From Spirosoma aerolatum (lineage in GTDB: Bacteria; Bacteroidota; Bacteroidia; Cytophagales; Spirosomataceae): a stretch of DNA of 64,000 bases. Below are positions 43,501 to 51,821 of the stretch, piece after piece. Numbering within the stretch: the stretch's first letter is position 1; each line of letters begins with the position of its first letter. Where the stretch lies: the NCBI RefSeq assembly GCF_002056795.1, contig NZ_CP020104.1, forward strand, positions 1,003,001-1,067,000, read 5' to 3'. Under the pieces are notes generated by a model that ran no database searches, was not told the DNA's origin, and saw nothing but the letters and a program-made list of their open reading frames with translations. The position numbers and the translations under genes were made by a program.

Positions 43501-44007
43501 ATGGAAACCATCGAAACATTAGCACAGAAGTACACACATATTCGGGGCTGGGGCATTGATGCCGATCCGAAAAATGATCCGACCTATCCTATCAAGAATC
43601 GCACCGATGCCGAACAACGGGGCTACTCCTGGCAGCGGCCGACACAACAGCCCATCGACACGGAGGTGCTTCGCTCAATAGAACGCCCAAACGTCAGCGC
43701 CGTTTTTGGGACGTCGGTACCTCCAACCGGGCTTAGCGGCCAGATTCGTCGGTTTGCCTTTCGATTCAGCGAATCGGAATATGGGCATTGGCTCCCATTG
43801 CTGCTCGCCGACCGGGTCAACGTGGTAGAAGGGCTTATCGATGATGTCAGACAAGGGATTGTTCCCAACATTTTTGCCGAAAAGGGGATGCTGGCCGATT
43901 GGAAATACAATCGAAAAAATCTGCTTCAGCATGTGCTGATCGGAGCGGTGGTGACAACCACAATCCTCACGATTATGTCCCGAACGAAGGGCCCCGGAAG
44001 AGCGTAA
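43501..44007 (+). CDS. Unrecognised membrane-tailed protein
   Basis: 168 residues. N-terminal half polar, with many Pro and Trp/Arg (HIRGWGIDADPKNDPTYPIKNR) and RPNVSAVFGTS. Middle: RFAFRFSESEYGHWLPLLLADRVNVVEGLIDD, amphipathic helices. The C-terminus has one membrane helix (VLIGAVVTTTILTIM) ending in a basic tail, so a tail-anchored topology is likely. Starts 12 bases after the dehydrogenase stop. I recall similar proteins encoded beside Mn catalase and dehydrogenases in Spirosoma-like genomes but know no function. Confidence 0.65.
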   Translation: METIETLAQKYTHIRGWGIDADPKNDPTYPIKNRTDAEQRGYSWQRPTQQPIDTEVLRSIERPNVSAVFGTSVPPTGLSGQIRRFAFRFSESEYGHWLPLLLADRVNVVEGLIDDVRQGIVPNIFAEKGMLADWKYNRKNLLQHVLIGAVVTTTILTIMSRTKGPGRA

Positions 44008-44135
44008 TCCATACGACAAATCCGCATAGTCCCGAATCGAACCTGCTTCACGAAAATGAGCAGATGGCGCTCGGAAAAGTCATCGGCGCCCCAAAATCTG
44101 AACTCTTAGTTTGCGAAACCCTAGTGGAAAACCGC

Positions 44136-44172
44136 TCGGTCGGCAAGTGCCCTGTAAGTACTTGCCGACCGA
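44136..44172. terminator. Hairpin between convergent genes
   Basis: A perfect 13-bp stem (TCGGTCGGCAAGT and its complement) with an 11-base loop separates the stress-island transcript from the molybdenum hydroxylase operon running the other way. Confidence 0.75.
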
Positions 44173-44195
44173 ATAATAGGTTGCTTATAGCGGTA

Positions 44196-46451
44196 TTAGA
44201 TGCGCTTCTCTACATCGGGCTTGAATGGTTGATTATAGTGCCGTTTGCCCGTAGTCTTATACAAGGCATTGGCTACGGCACCAAACACAGGTGGGAAAGG
44301 GGGCTCTCCTAAACCTGTTGGGTCGATGTCATTTTCGACAAAGTGAACCTCAATTTGTTTGGGCGCTTCGTTATGGCGAATAAGTCGGTAATTATGAAAG
44401 TTGGTTTGCTCGGCGGCACCAGCCTTATGCGTGAGGGCTCCGTAAAACGCATTGCCAATCCCGTCGACCACTGCCCCCTGAACCATATTCTTCGCGGATT
44501 CCGGATTTATGACAATCCCACAATCCATAGCACTGAATACTCGCTCTGCATACGGTACACCATCGCGGGTGACCATATCGACTACGTGAGCTGCGTAGGA
44601 ATTGTGGCAAAAATAAGCGGCTACACCCCGGTTATACTGTTCGCTGCCCGGCGTATTCCAGCCCGATTTGTCGCGCACCAGTTGGAGCACACCCGCATAC
44701 CGATCGGGGTCATACTCATTGTTTTTGCCTACCGGATTATCCTTCGCGCGTTTTAGAAGATCAAGTCGGAACTCGATAGGGTCTTTGCCCATAGCCTCGG
44801 CCAGTTCGTCCAGAAAGGATTGTTCGGCGGCAGCGTTGAAGTTAGAACGTGGGGCCCGGAAAGCACCGATGGTGATGTTGGACGGAATCTGCCAGCCTTC
44901 GGCCAGGTAATTGTCAACTGCTCCAGCCGGAAATCGATTGGCATGAATGGGATGCTCGGGTATACCACCCCCTTTTACATGGAAGGCAATCAGATTTTTA
45001 TTCGCATCCAAAGCGGCCCGATACGTGGCGGTGTACATAGGACGGTAAATGCCGTACGTCATGTCGTCTTCGCGGGTGTACATTAGCTTGATTGGTGCTT
45101 TGGCCTTTTTGGAGATCAGAGCCGCTTCTACCAGATAGTGCGAATAAGCCCGACGGCCAAACCCTCCGCCCATTCGGGTCATCTGAATCTCAATCTTGTC
45201 GGCAGGCAGTCCCAATCGTTTAGACAACGTTTGCTCGGCTACGCCGGGTGCCTGCAAGGGGCCTGCCAACAGGGCTTTGTCGTCGGTTACATGCGCGAAG
45301 AAGTTCATCGGCTCCATTGTATTATGCGCCAGAAAAGGGGCATTGTAGGTCCGTTCGATGATTTGTGCTGCATTTTTGAAGGCTGTTTCCGGGTCGCCGT
45401 CTTTTCGAAGCTGGGTGGCAGGCTTTAACGCCCATTCCTTCATTTTTTGCAGTTGGGTAGTCGTACTTTCCAGACCGGCGGGTGTAATGTCCTCAATCGT
45501 ACGCCCGAATGCATTCATGGTTTCTCTAAGCTCAGGAGCTGGCTCCCACTGAACCTTCAGCTTTTTGCGAGCATTCATAACCTCCCAGGTTGTTTTGCCT
45601 ACCACTACCAGTGCTTCATTGAATGACCGAGTCTCGAAAGCACCCCGCTCGGTGCCCTCCTCGAAAAGGGTAATGGTGAATACATCCTTGATGCCCGGCA
45701 TTTTAAGGGCCTGGGAGGCATCAAACGATTTTAGTTTCATCCCAAAAGCGGGTGGGTGTTGAATCATGGCGATCTGCATACCCTCCTGACGATAGTCCAG
45801 ACCAAATAAGGGCTTACCGGTTACTACCTTAAGGCCCTCAACATTTTTCTTTGGGTGGCGGACAATGCTAAACGCCTTGGGTGTCTTGAGCGTAACGTCT
45901 TTGGGTACCGGGATTTCGGCCGCTTTTGAGGCTAGCTGTCCATATGTAGCGAACTTGCCAGATTTCTCATGGTAAAGCATCCCGGCTCGGGTCGTTACCT
46001 CATCAGCGGGAACTTGCCAGCTTTGGGCAGCGGCTTCCCGGAGCATTTGCCGGGCTGCCGCGCCTGCGGTCCGTAGTGGTTTCCAATAGGCTCTGACCGA
46101 CTGGCTTCCCCCGGTAAACTGAGAGCCAAATTTGACGTTGTCGTGTGGGGCCATGTCGACCACAACCTGTTTCCAGTCTGTATCCAGCTCTTCAGCGATA
46201 ATCATCGGGAGCGACGTCATCACATTCTGGCCAAACTCAGGGTTAGGGCACAGAAGCGTCACCTTATTGTCGGGGGTAATTCGGATATAGCCAGTAAGCT
46301 GAGACCATTGCGCTGGCAGGTTCATAGCCTCCATTTTATCAGCGGGCTTAAAACTGGATAGCCAGCTAATACTGAGCATCATACCACCACCCGAAAGCAG
46401 TGACGCCTTCAGAAAAGAACGCCGATTATAGGTTGTTTTCGTGTTTTCCAT
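44196..46451 (-). CDS. Molybdenum hydroxylase large subunit (isoquinoline/aldehyde oxidase beta)
   Basis: 751 residues with a Tat signal, NRRSFLKASLL at 9-19, so the folded holoenzyme is exported. The molybdopterin-binding fold of the xanthine oxidase family shows RMGGGFGRR near 425, FRAPRSNFNAAAEQSFLDE near 525, and the end segment GLGEPPFPPV near 722, the position of the catalytic glutamate. Family role: hydroxylation of an aldehyde or N-heterocycle using molybdenum cytosine dinucleotide, with electrons passed to the iron-sulfur subunit encoded just upstream. Periplasmic electron acceptor unknown. No flavin subunit, as usual for this subtype. Confidence 0.9.
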   Translation of the reverse strand: MENTKTTYNRRSFLKASLLSGGGMMLSISWLSSFKPADKMEAMNLPAQWSQLTGYIRITPDNKVTLLCPNPEFGQNVMTSLPMIIAEELDTDWKQVVVDMAPHDNVKFGSQFTGGSQSVRAYWKPLRTAGAAARQMLREAAAQSWQVPADEVTTRAGMLYHEKSGKFATYGQLASKAAEIPVPKDVTLKTPKAFSIVRHPKKNVEGLKVVTGKPLFGLDYRQEGMQIAMIQHPPAFGMKLKSFDASQALKMPGIKDVFTITLFEEGTERGAFETRSFNEALVVVGKTTWEVMNARKKLKVQWEPAPELRETMNAFGRTIEDITPAGLESTTTQLQKMKEWALKPATQLRKDGDPETAFKNAAQIIERTYNAPFLAHNTMEPMNFFAHVTDDKALLAGPLQAPGVAEQTLSKRLGLPADKIEIQMTRMGGGFGRRAYSHYLVEAALISKKAKAPIKLMYTREDDMTYGIYRPMYTATYRAALDANKNLIAFHVKGGGIPEHPIHANRFPAGAVDNYLAEGWQIPSNITIGAFRAPRSNFNAAAEQSFLDELAEAMGKDPIEFRLDLLKRAKDNPVGKNNEYDPDRYAGVLQLVRDKSGWNTPGSEQYNRGVAAYFCHNSYAAHVVDMVTRDGVPYAERVFSAMDCGIVINPESAKNMVQGAVVDGIGNAFYGALTHKAGAAEQTNFHNYRLIRHNEAPKQIEVHFVENDIDPTGLGEPPFPPVFGAVANALYKTTGKRHYNQPFKPDVEKRI

Positions 46452-46484
46452 GTCAAGGTTCTGGTTATGAGTTGAGGAGCCTGA

Positions 46485-46940
46485 TTACTGCCGGGCAGCC
46501 GATTTGATGGCTTTTTTGATGCGCAGGTAGGTACCACATCGGCAGATGTTGCCACTCATGGCCGCATCGATGTCGGCATCGCTCGGATTCGGATTGGTTT
46601 TGAGTAAAGAGGCTGCACTCATAATTTGGCCCGCCTGACAGTAGCCACACTGCGCGACATCGTGTTCGAGCCACGCTGTTTGTACAGGATGGTCGCCATT
46701 GGCCGACAGACCTTCGATGGTCGTAATGGCCTGATTGCCTACAACCGAAACCGGAAGCTGACAGGAGCGAACGGCGTTGCCATCCAGGTGGATGGTGCAG
46801 GCTCCACACTGAGCCATACCGCAGCCGTACTTGGTGCCTGGTAAATCGAGATGGTCGCGCAGGACCCAGAGCATGGGCGTCGATGGGTCTACATCAACCA
46901 GCCTGCTTTTTCCGTTGATTTTTAAGCTGAATTTTGCCAA
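46485..46940 (-). CDS. Molybdenum hydroxylase [2Fe-2S] subunit
   Basis: 151 residues. Two [2Fe-2S] clusters: the plant-type ferredoxin cluster at [12 protein letters not shown] near 39-50 with Cys near 61, and the second at CGYCQAGQ near 98 with NICRCGTY near 131. It shuttles electrons from molybdopterin in the large subunit to the external acceptor. No signal peptide, as expected for a subunit co-exported with the Tat-tagged partner. Its stop is 33 bases before the large-subunit ATG, so the pair is co-transcribed. Regulated probably by the AraC gene starting just upstream. Confidence 0.93.
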   Translation of the reverse strand: MAKFSLKINGKSRLVDVDPSTPMLWVLRDHLDLPGTKYGCGMAQCGACTIHLDGNAVRSCQLPVSVVGNQAITTIEGLSANGDHPVQTAWLEHDVAQCGYCQAGQIMSAASLLKTNPNPSDADIDAAMSGNICRCGTYLRIKKAIKSAARQ

Positions 46941-46967
46941 TGTTTTTACGCGTTTAAGGGATGTCGG

Positions 46968-47882
46968 TTAACTATTTTTGAATTTCATCGGACTTACCTG
47001 CATGTGTTTTTTGAAGAAGTTGTTGAAGTGGGTCACCTCGGTAAAACCCAATGCATAGGCAATGTCGGATACAGGCCAGGTACTCTGTTTCAGTAGCATT
47101 TTAGACTCCTGTAAAATTCGCTCGCCAATGAGTTGCGAGGTCGTTTTCTGCGTGGTTACTCGAACGGCCCGGTTTAAGTGATTAACATGCACATTCAACT
47201 GAGACGCAAAGTCGGATGGGGACCGAAAGGCTACTTGCTGATGGGTATCGTCAAGCGGGAATTGTCGCTCCAGCAATTCCAGAAATAAGGCTGCAATTCG
47301 TTCCGATGCCTTGATGGCCTGTTTGGTGAAGGTCGATGTCGGCTGCATCTTCATCGCGAAATGCAGCACCTCGAACACCAGGTTTCGTAGCACGTCATAT
47401 TTATGGATGTAGTCGGAACGGATTTCGGTAAACATACGCTCGAAAATCGGGTGAAGCTGACTCACCTGCTCATCCGTCAGCTCAAAGACGTGCGTGCCGT
47501 TCGGCTGAAACACATCGTACTGGCTCAGATTGCCGAACTGACTAAAAAAATGGCGATTAAAAATGCAGTAATATCCTTCCCGAACGGTATCCAGGTGTTC
47601 CCATTTGTAAGGAATGTGCGGATTGGAGAAGGTGAGGGCCTGTTTTTTTACCGCTACGACTTTGTCGGCATAATGCACCTGACTATGGCCGATTACCAGC
47701 ATGACCTTGTAGTAATCCCGCCGTTTGTAGGGTACCGGTTTTGCTTTTCCATCGACCAGTGGTTCGAGACGAATTACGTTGAAATGCCCAATCTCATGCC
47801 GAATGGGATTGGGTATCCAATGGAAAGCTTCTTCATCAAACTTTCGCTTATATAATTCGTCTATCGTTTCGATGTCGTTCAT
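46968..47882 (-). CDS. AraC-family transcriptional regulator
   Basis: 304 residues from MNDIETIDELYKRKF; the frame extends 9 codons further upstream. Its N-terminal sensor (HEIGHFNVIRLEPL, then NPHIPYKWEHLD) is cupin-like. C-terminal HTHs: FRSPSDFASQLNVHVNHLNRAV and VSDIAYALGFTEVTHFNNFFKKH, then VSPMKFKN. Only 27 bases separate it from the iron-sulfur subunit gene on the same strand, so it may be transcribed with and regulate the molybdenum hydroxylase. Sensed ligand unknown. Confidence 0.9.
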   Translation of the reverse strand: MNDIETIDELYKRKFDEEAFHWIPNPIRHEIGHFNVIRLEPLVDGKAKPVPYKRRDYYKVMLVIGHSQVHYADKVVAVKKQALTFSNPHIPYKWEHLDTVREGYYCIFNRHFFSQFGNLSQYDVFQPNGTHVFELTDEQVSQLHPIFERMFTEIRSDYIHKYDVLRNLVFEVLHFAMKMQPTSTFTKQAIKASERIAALFLELLERQFPLDDTHQQVAFRSPSDFASQLNVHVNHLNRAVRVTTQKTTSQLIGERILQESKMLLKQSTWPVSDIAYALGFTEVTHFNNFFKKHMQVSPMKFKNS

Positions 47883-48480
47883 CGGTAGTGTTTGTCGTAA
47901 CGAGGGCAACTATATGTACCTTTACTGCCTGCCCTAAATAGGTGTTGCGAAAATTACGAATGCGATTAATGTGCTTGTTGTCAGTATGTTATTCGTAAAG
48001 GCACTTGGTAGCAAAGCGCTACTGGTTTATTGGTCAGCCCAGTCAGGGTTTTGACTACTAAATTACTTGTATCTAGCCTCGCCACCTTACTATTTTCAAA
48101 TAAGGAATTACAAAATTCAAACAACCTGATGCCGAATTATTTGTGCATGAGTAGGCTGTTTTGCCTACAGCCCGTTCGTGTAGAGCAAATCAAGGAAAGA
48201 ATTAAGTTAATGGGCTCGAATTTAGACGAACAACCGCTAACGGCTCCTACAAAACATCTTGCTTAGAAGTAATGCAGTTTGTCGGGAAAAGTAGTTGTTG
48301 GTCGAAAAGAAAGTAGGGCTTCCCCGAATATTCTGTACAGCGTAGTTCGGTAAAACCGTGCCTGGTGGTTGTTGGTATTATGCTATTTTTTCTGAAACGA
48401 TTGATGAAATTATCGGCGACTGTTTCTTTTAGAAGGTAAAGGCTGATCGGTAGCCTTACATCTACTTCATACAGATTTTT
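47883..48480. other. Divergent gap between AraC and PQQ dehydrogenase genes
   Basis: 598 bases. Two short overlapping frames (48030-48266 plus and 48247-48498 minus) lack recognisable features and codon bias typical of neighbours. The region should contain two promoters; no exact TAnnTTTG was found. I see no RNA structure. Confidence 0.35.
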
Positions 48481-50676
48481 ATGATTCGTCTGGATCACAA
48501 GGGAGCCATTTTAGGACTGGTGGTAAGTAGCGTACTTGGAGCGGGTATGATCACGAGCGAAGGCCCAATAACGACGGGTAAGGATTGGCCCAATTACGGA
48601 GGCAATAAAGCCGGAAATCGCTATTCGCCACTGGACCAGATCAATACCCAAAACGTAGCGAGCTTAGCAGTAGCCTGGATGTACGATGCTTCTGAAAAAC
48701 CGGACGCTAACGGGCGTCGGCCTGATCGGGCCATTCAGTGTCAACCCATTGTGGTGAATGGCGTTTTGTACGGGACTACGCCCGATCTAAATCTGTTTGC
48801 CCTGAAGGCTGGAACGGGTGAGCAACTCTGGCGCTTTGAACCATCACGCAATGATCGGCGCAATTCCAATCGCGGGGTGGTATACTGGGAGAATGGGTCC
48901 GACAAACGAATTCTCTACACCGTAGGGTCAAGCCTGTATGCCGTCAATGCCGAAACGGGTAAATCCATTGCCAATTTTGGTACAGAAGGCAAGGCCGATT
49001 TGCATGCGGGGCTACAAACTAACCTAGACCATGATGTAAGTAAGCTATCTGTCAATGCAACTTCGCCGGGAATCGTATATCGTAATACGTTCATTATCGG
49101 GTCAAGTGTATCCGAATCGGGTGATGCAGCCCCTGGTCATATTCGGGCGTTCGATGTGGTCACCGGCAAACTGAAATGGGTGTTTCATACGATTCCGCAG
49201 CCAGGCGAGTTCGGTTATGACACCTGGCCGAAAGATGCCTACCTGAAAATCGGGGGCGTCAATAACTGGAGTGGGATGGTACTCGATGAACGAAGGGGAG
49301 TCGTCTATTTCGGAACTGGCTCGCCTGCATCCGATTTTTACGGGGGCGACCGCAAAGGCCAGAATCTGTTTGCCAATTGCATTATGGCGCTGGAAGCCGA
49401 AACAGGCAAGATGAAATGGTATTATCAGACCATCCATCATGACCTTTGGGACCGGGATCACCCTTGCCCACCCAATCTGATTACCTTGCATCGCCCTGGC
49501 CCAGACGGTAAACCCCGGCGCGTAGATGCGGTCGTGCAGACCACTAAAGACGGACTAGTGTACGTGCTGGATCGGGATAAAGGAACTTCCCTGTTTCCGA
49601 TAGATGAACGGAAGGTGCCCATCAACGGCTTACCTGGCGAACATCCCTGGCCGACGCAGAAATTTCCTCGTAAACCACTCCCACTAACCCGGCAGGTGTA
49701 TACCGAAGCGGATATTACCGACCTGTCGCCAGAAGCGCATGCGTATGTAAAGGAGCGGTATCTTAGGCTAAAAACGGACAATAAATTTGCCCCGCCATCC
49801 GAAAAAGGTACGCTGCTGTTCGGCTACAGTGGAGGGGCCGAATGGGGCGGCAATGCCATCGACCCGTCAGGAATTCTTTATCAGAACGTAAACGAAGACC
49901 CCTGGGAGCTGATTATGACTAAACGAGCCGATCTGGCACAGCGCAATACCCCTGTTACGGCGGGCAATGCGTTGTACATCGCGAACTGTGCCACCTGTCA
50001 CGGGCAGGATCGGCGTGGCAGTGGCCCCGAGTTACCGTCGCTCATCGATATTGGGAAAAAGCGGTCGGCCGATGAAATTAAAACCTTGCTGAAAACCGGG
50101 AGCGGTCGGATGCCCTCGTTCGGCCATCTGTCGGAGAAAGATCGGGATGCGCTCGTTAGTTTCCTGCTGAACACCGAAAGCGGATTAGCTAAGGTAGCGC
50201 AGGCTTCGGCTGCTACACCCGTTACCGGTAGCAACAATGGCTTCCCGTATGTGCCTGCTTATGTAAGCAAGGTGTGGCAGCGCTTTACCGATCAAGAAGG
50301 CTATCCGGGCATTAAACCACCCTGGGGCACATTGAACGCTATTGACCTGAACACGGGCGATTACCTCTGGCGGGTTCCGTTGGGTGAGTACCCCAAACTG
50401 GCGAAGAAAGGCATTCCTACCACAGGAACTGATAGCTATGGCGGCCCATTGGTTACGGCAGGTGGCCTGGTCTTTATTGCTGGAACGAAAGATGAAAAGA
50501 TTCGGGCCTTCAACAGGAAAACGGGTAAGGTAGTTTGGGAATACCAGCTTCCGGCGGGTGGTTTTGCAACGCCCATCAGCTACGAGGTGAGCGGAAAACA
50601 ATACATCGTGATTGCCGCTGGGGGCGGTAGAGGCCAGAAAATCGGTGGAAACTACATCGCCTTTGCCCTCAAATAG
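48481..50676 (+). CDS. PQQ-dependent dehydrogenase with cytochrome c domain
   Basis: 731 residues with a signal-like N-terminus (LGLVVSSVLGAGM). An eight-bladed PQQ propeller starts at DWPNYGGNKAGNRYSPL near 34 and ends GGNYIAFALK; tryptophan-docking blades recur (ETGKSIANF, AETGKMKWYYQ). Between blades at about 495-575 lies a cytochrome c domain with the haem motif CATCH near 504 and axial Met in SGRMPSFG near 541. It should oxidise sugars or alcohols in the periplasm and pass electrons through its own haem. Whether the organism makes PQQ is not shown here. Monocistronic. Confidence 0.9.
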   Translation: MIRLDHKGAILGLVVSSVLGAGMITSEGPITTGKDWPNYGGNKAGNRYSPLDQINTQNVASLAVAWMYDASEKPDANGRRPDRAIQCQPIVVNGVLYGTTPDLNLFALKAGTGEQLWRFEPSRNDRRNSNRGVVYWENGSDKRILYTVGSSLYAVNAETGKSIANFGTEGKADLHAGLQTNLDHDVSKLSVNATSPGIVYRNTFIIGSSVSESGDAAPGHIRAFDVVTGKLKWVFHTIPQPGEFGYDTWPKDAYLKIGGVNNWSGMVLDERRGVVYFGTGSPASDFYGGDRKGQNLFANCIMALEAETGKMKWYYQTIHHDLWDRDHPCPPNLITLHRPGPDGKPRRVDAVVQTTKDGLVYVLDRDKGTSLFPIDERKVPINGLPGEHPWPTQKFPRKPLPLTRQVYTEADITDLSPEAHAYVKERYLRLKTDNKFAPPSEKGTLLFGYSGGAEWGGNAIDPSGILYQNVNEDPWELIMTKRADLAQRNTPVTAGNALYIANCATCHGQDRRGSGPELPSLIDIGKKRSADEIKTLLKTGSGRMPSFGHLSEKDRDALVSFLLNTESGLAKVAQASAATPVTGSNNGFPYVPAYVSKVWQRFTDQEGYPGIKPPWGTLNAIDLNTGDYLWRVPLGEYPKLAKKGIPTTGTDSYGGPLVTAGGLVFIAGTKDEKIRAFNRKTGKVVWEYQLPAGGFATPISYEVSGKQYIVIAAGGGRGQKIGGNYIAFALK

Positions 50677-50714
50677 CCTTTGTACCGTCTGTTAGGGTGT
50701 ATTTTGTCTTTCGT

Positions 50715-50740
50715 GGTGTCAGGTTCTTAAACCTGACACC
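50715..50740 (+). terminator. Terminator hairpin after PQQ dehydrogenase
   Basis: A perfect 11-bp stem (GGTGTCAGGTT against AACCTGACACC) with a four-base loop lies 39 bases past the stop; no T-tract. Confidence 0.55.
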
Positions 50741-50827
50741 CAAAGGCAGCCTCTTTTTACTCAAATAACCTCTGTGTTGCACAAACCCACCGCTTGTTAA
50801 GTAGATTAGTGCAAATACATTAGGTTA

Positions 50828-50862
50828 TTTCTGTCATCCCGAGGAACGAGGGATGACAGAAA
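50828..50862. repeat. Inverted repeat around GTCATCCCGAGGAACGAGGGATGAC
   Basis: A perfect 13-bp stem (TTTCTGTCATCCC and its complement) with loop GAGGAACGA. I recall this core as a dispersed intergenic repeat in many Bacteroidota genomes. It lies between convergent genes. Confidence 0.7.
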
Positions 50863-50902
50863 CGTCCTTGTAGCATACTCTAAACTATTTTCGTTTGAGT
50901 AC

Positions 50903-51796
50903 TTAACGGGCGTATTTTGTCTGCATCGACCGGATGAACTTCAGGCCGTTTTCGGCAATATCCCATGGGCTGCTGAATTCCCGCCAGACGTTGATCGAAT
51001 TGGCGAAGTCAATGTCGTTGCGTGTAAAGGCTTCAATCGTCATCCAGCCCTGGTAGTTGATCTCGGCCAGCGTTCGGAAGGTATCGTCCCAGGGAATATG
51101 TCCGTCACCGGGCGTACCTCGGTCGTTTTCGCTGATATGGACGTGGGCCAGATACGGAGCAATTGTTCGAATGGCATCCGGGAAGCGTTTTTCTTCCATG
51201 TTGGCGTGGTGCGTATCGAACATGGCCCGCACATTTGGGTGATCAGTCCGGCGGACCAGCTCGGCCAGTTGTTCCATCGTGTTGCAGAGGTAGCATTCGA
51301 AGCGGTTGAGCGCTTCGGGCGTCAGCACAATACCAGCCTGCCGGGCATAATCGCCAACCGTATGTAGCACTTCGGCACTGCGGTCGTACTCTTCGGGCTG
51401 GGGTTCACGACGGGTGAACGTGGCAAAAGCCGAATGAAAGGGGCCGCAAATGACCGATGCGCCCATTGCGTGTGCCCGGTCGACTACCCCTTTCAGATGC
51501 TCCACGGCCTGTTGTCGTATACTGGCCGATTCGCTGGCCGGATTGGTATCGGGACCTACCACTGTTACGCAGGTACTTTGCAGGCCCGTCTGCTTTAAAT
51601 GGTCGCCAAACTTCTGGTAAACAGCCACATCCTGCGTATCGATAAAACATTCGACACCATCGTAGCCAATTGCTTTCAGCCGATCGGCGATGGGGTTCAT
51701 TTGTTCGGAGATGGCCGCCGTCCAGACCAGCAGGTTGAAGCCAACTGGCGATAGAGGTTTGGGTGTAGAAGCGGATGAGGAATCGGATAATGACAT
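50903..51796 (-). CDS. D-tagatose/D-psicose 3-epimerase-like isomerase
   Basis: 297 residues, a xylose-isomerase-like TIM barrel. The metal and catalytic residues resemble the ketose 3-epimerase group: Glu in TPEALNRFE near 159, Asp-His in MFDTHHANMEE near 191, and VHISENDRGTPGDGHIPW near 222 with Glu near 248 (MTIEAF). Family role: epimerises ketohexoses at C3, for example D-fructose to D-psicose. It is the last gene of a seven-gene sugar operon (26-base gap to the PVC-type cytochrome gene). No signal peptide, so cytoplasmic. Hydroxypyruvate isomerase is a less likely alternative. Confidence 0.88.
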   Translation of the reverse strand: MSLSDSSSASTPKPLSPVGFNLLVWTAAISEQMNPIADRLKAIGYDGVECFIDTQDVAVYQKFGDHLKQTGLQSTCVTVVGPDTNPASESASIRQQAVEHLKGVVDRAHAMGASVICGPFHSAFATFTRREPQPEEYDRSAEVLHTVGDYARQAGIVLTPEALNRFECYLCNTMEQLAELVRRTDHPNVRAMFDTHHANMEEKRFPDAIRTIAPYLAHVHISENDRGTPGDGHIPWDDTFRTLAEINYQGWMTIEAFTRNDIDFANSINVWREFSSPWDIAENGLKFIRSMQTKYAR

Positions 51797-51821
51797 AGGA
51801 TAAAGGGGAATGAATCCAGTT

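Noticed and set aside
48030..48498. Two overlapping small frames on opposite strands upstream of the PQQ dehydrogenase
   Set aside because: No recognisable motif, no neighbour spacing typical of genes and unusual composition; more likely leader/promoter DNA.
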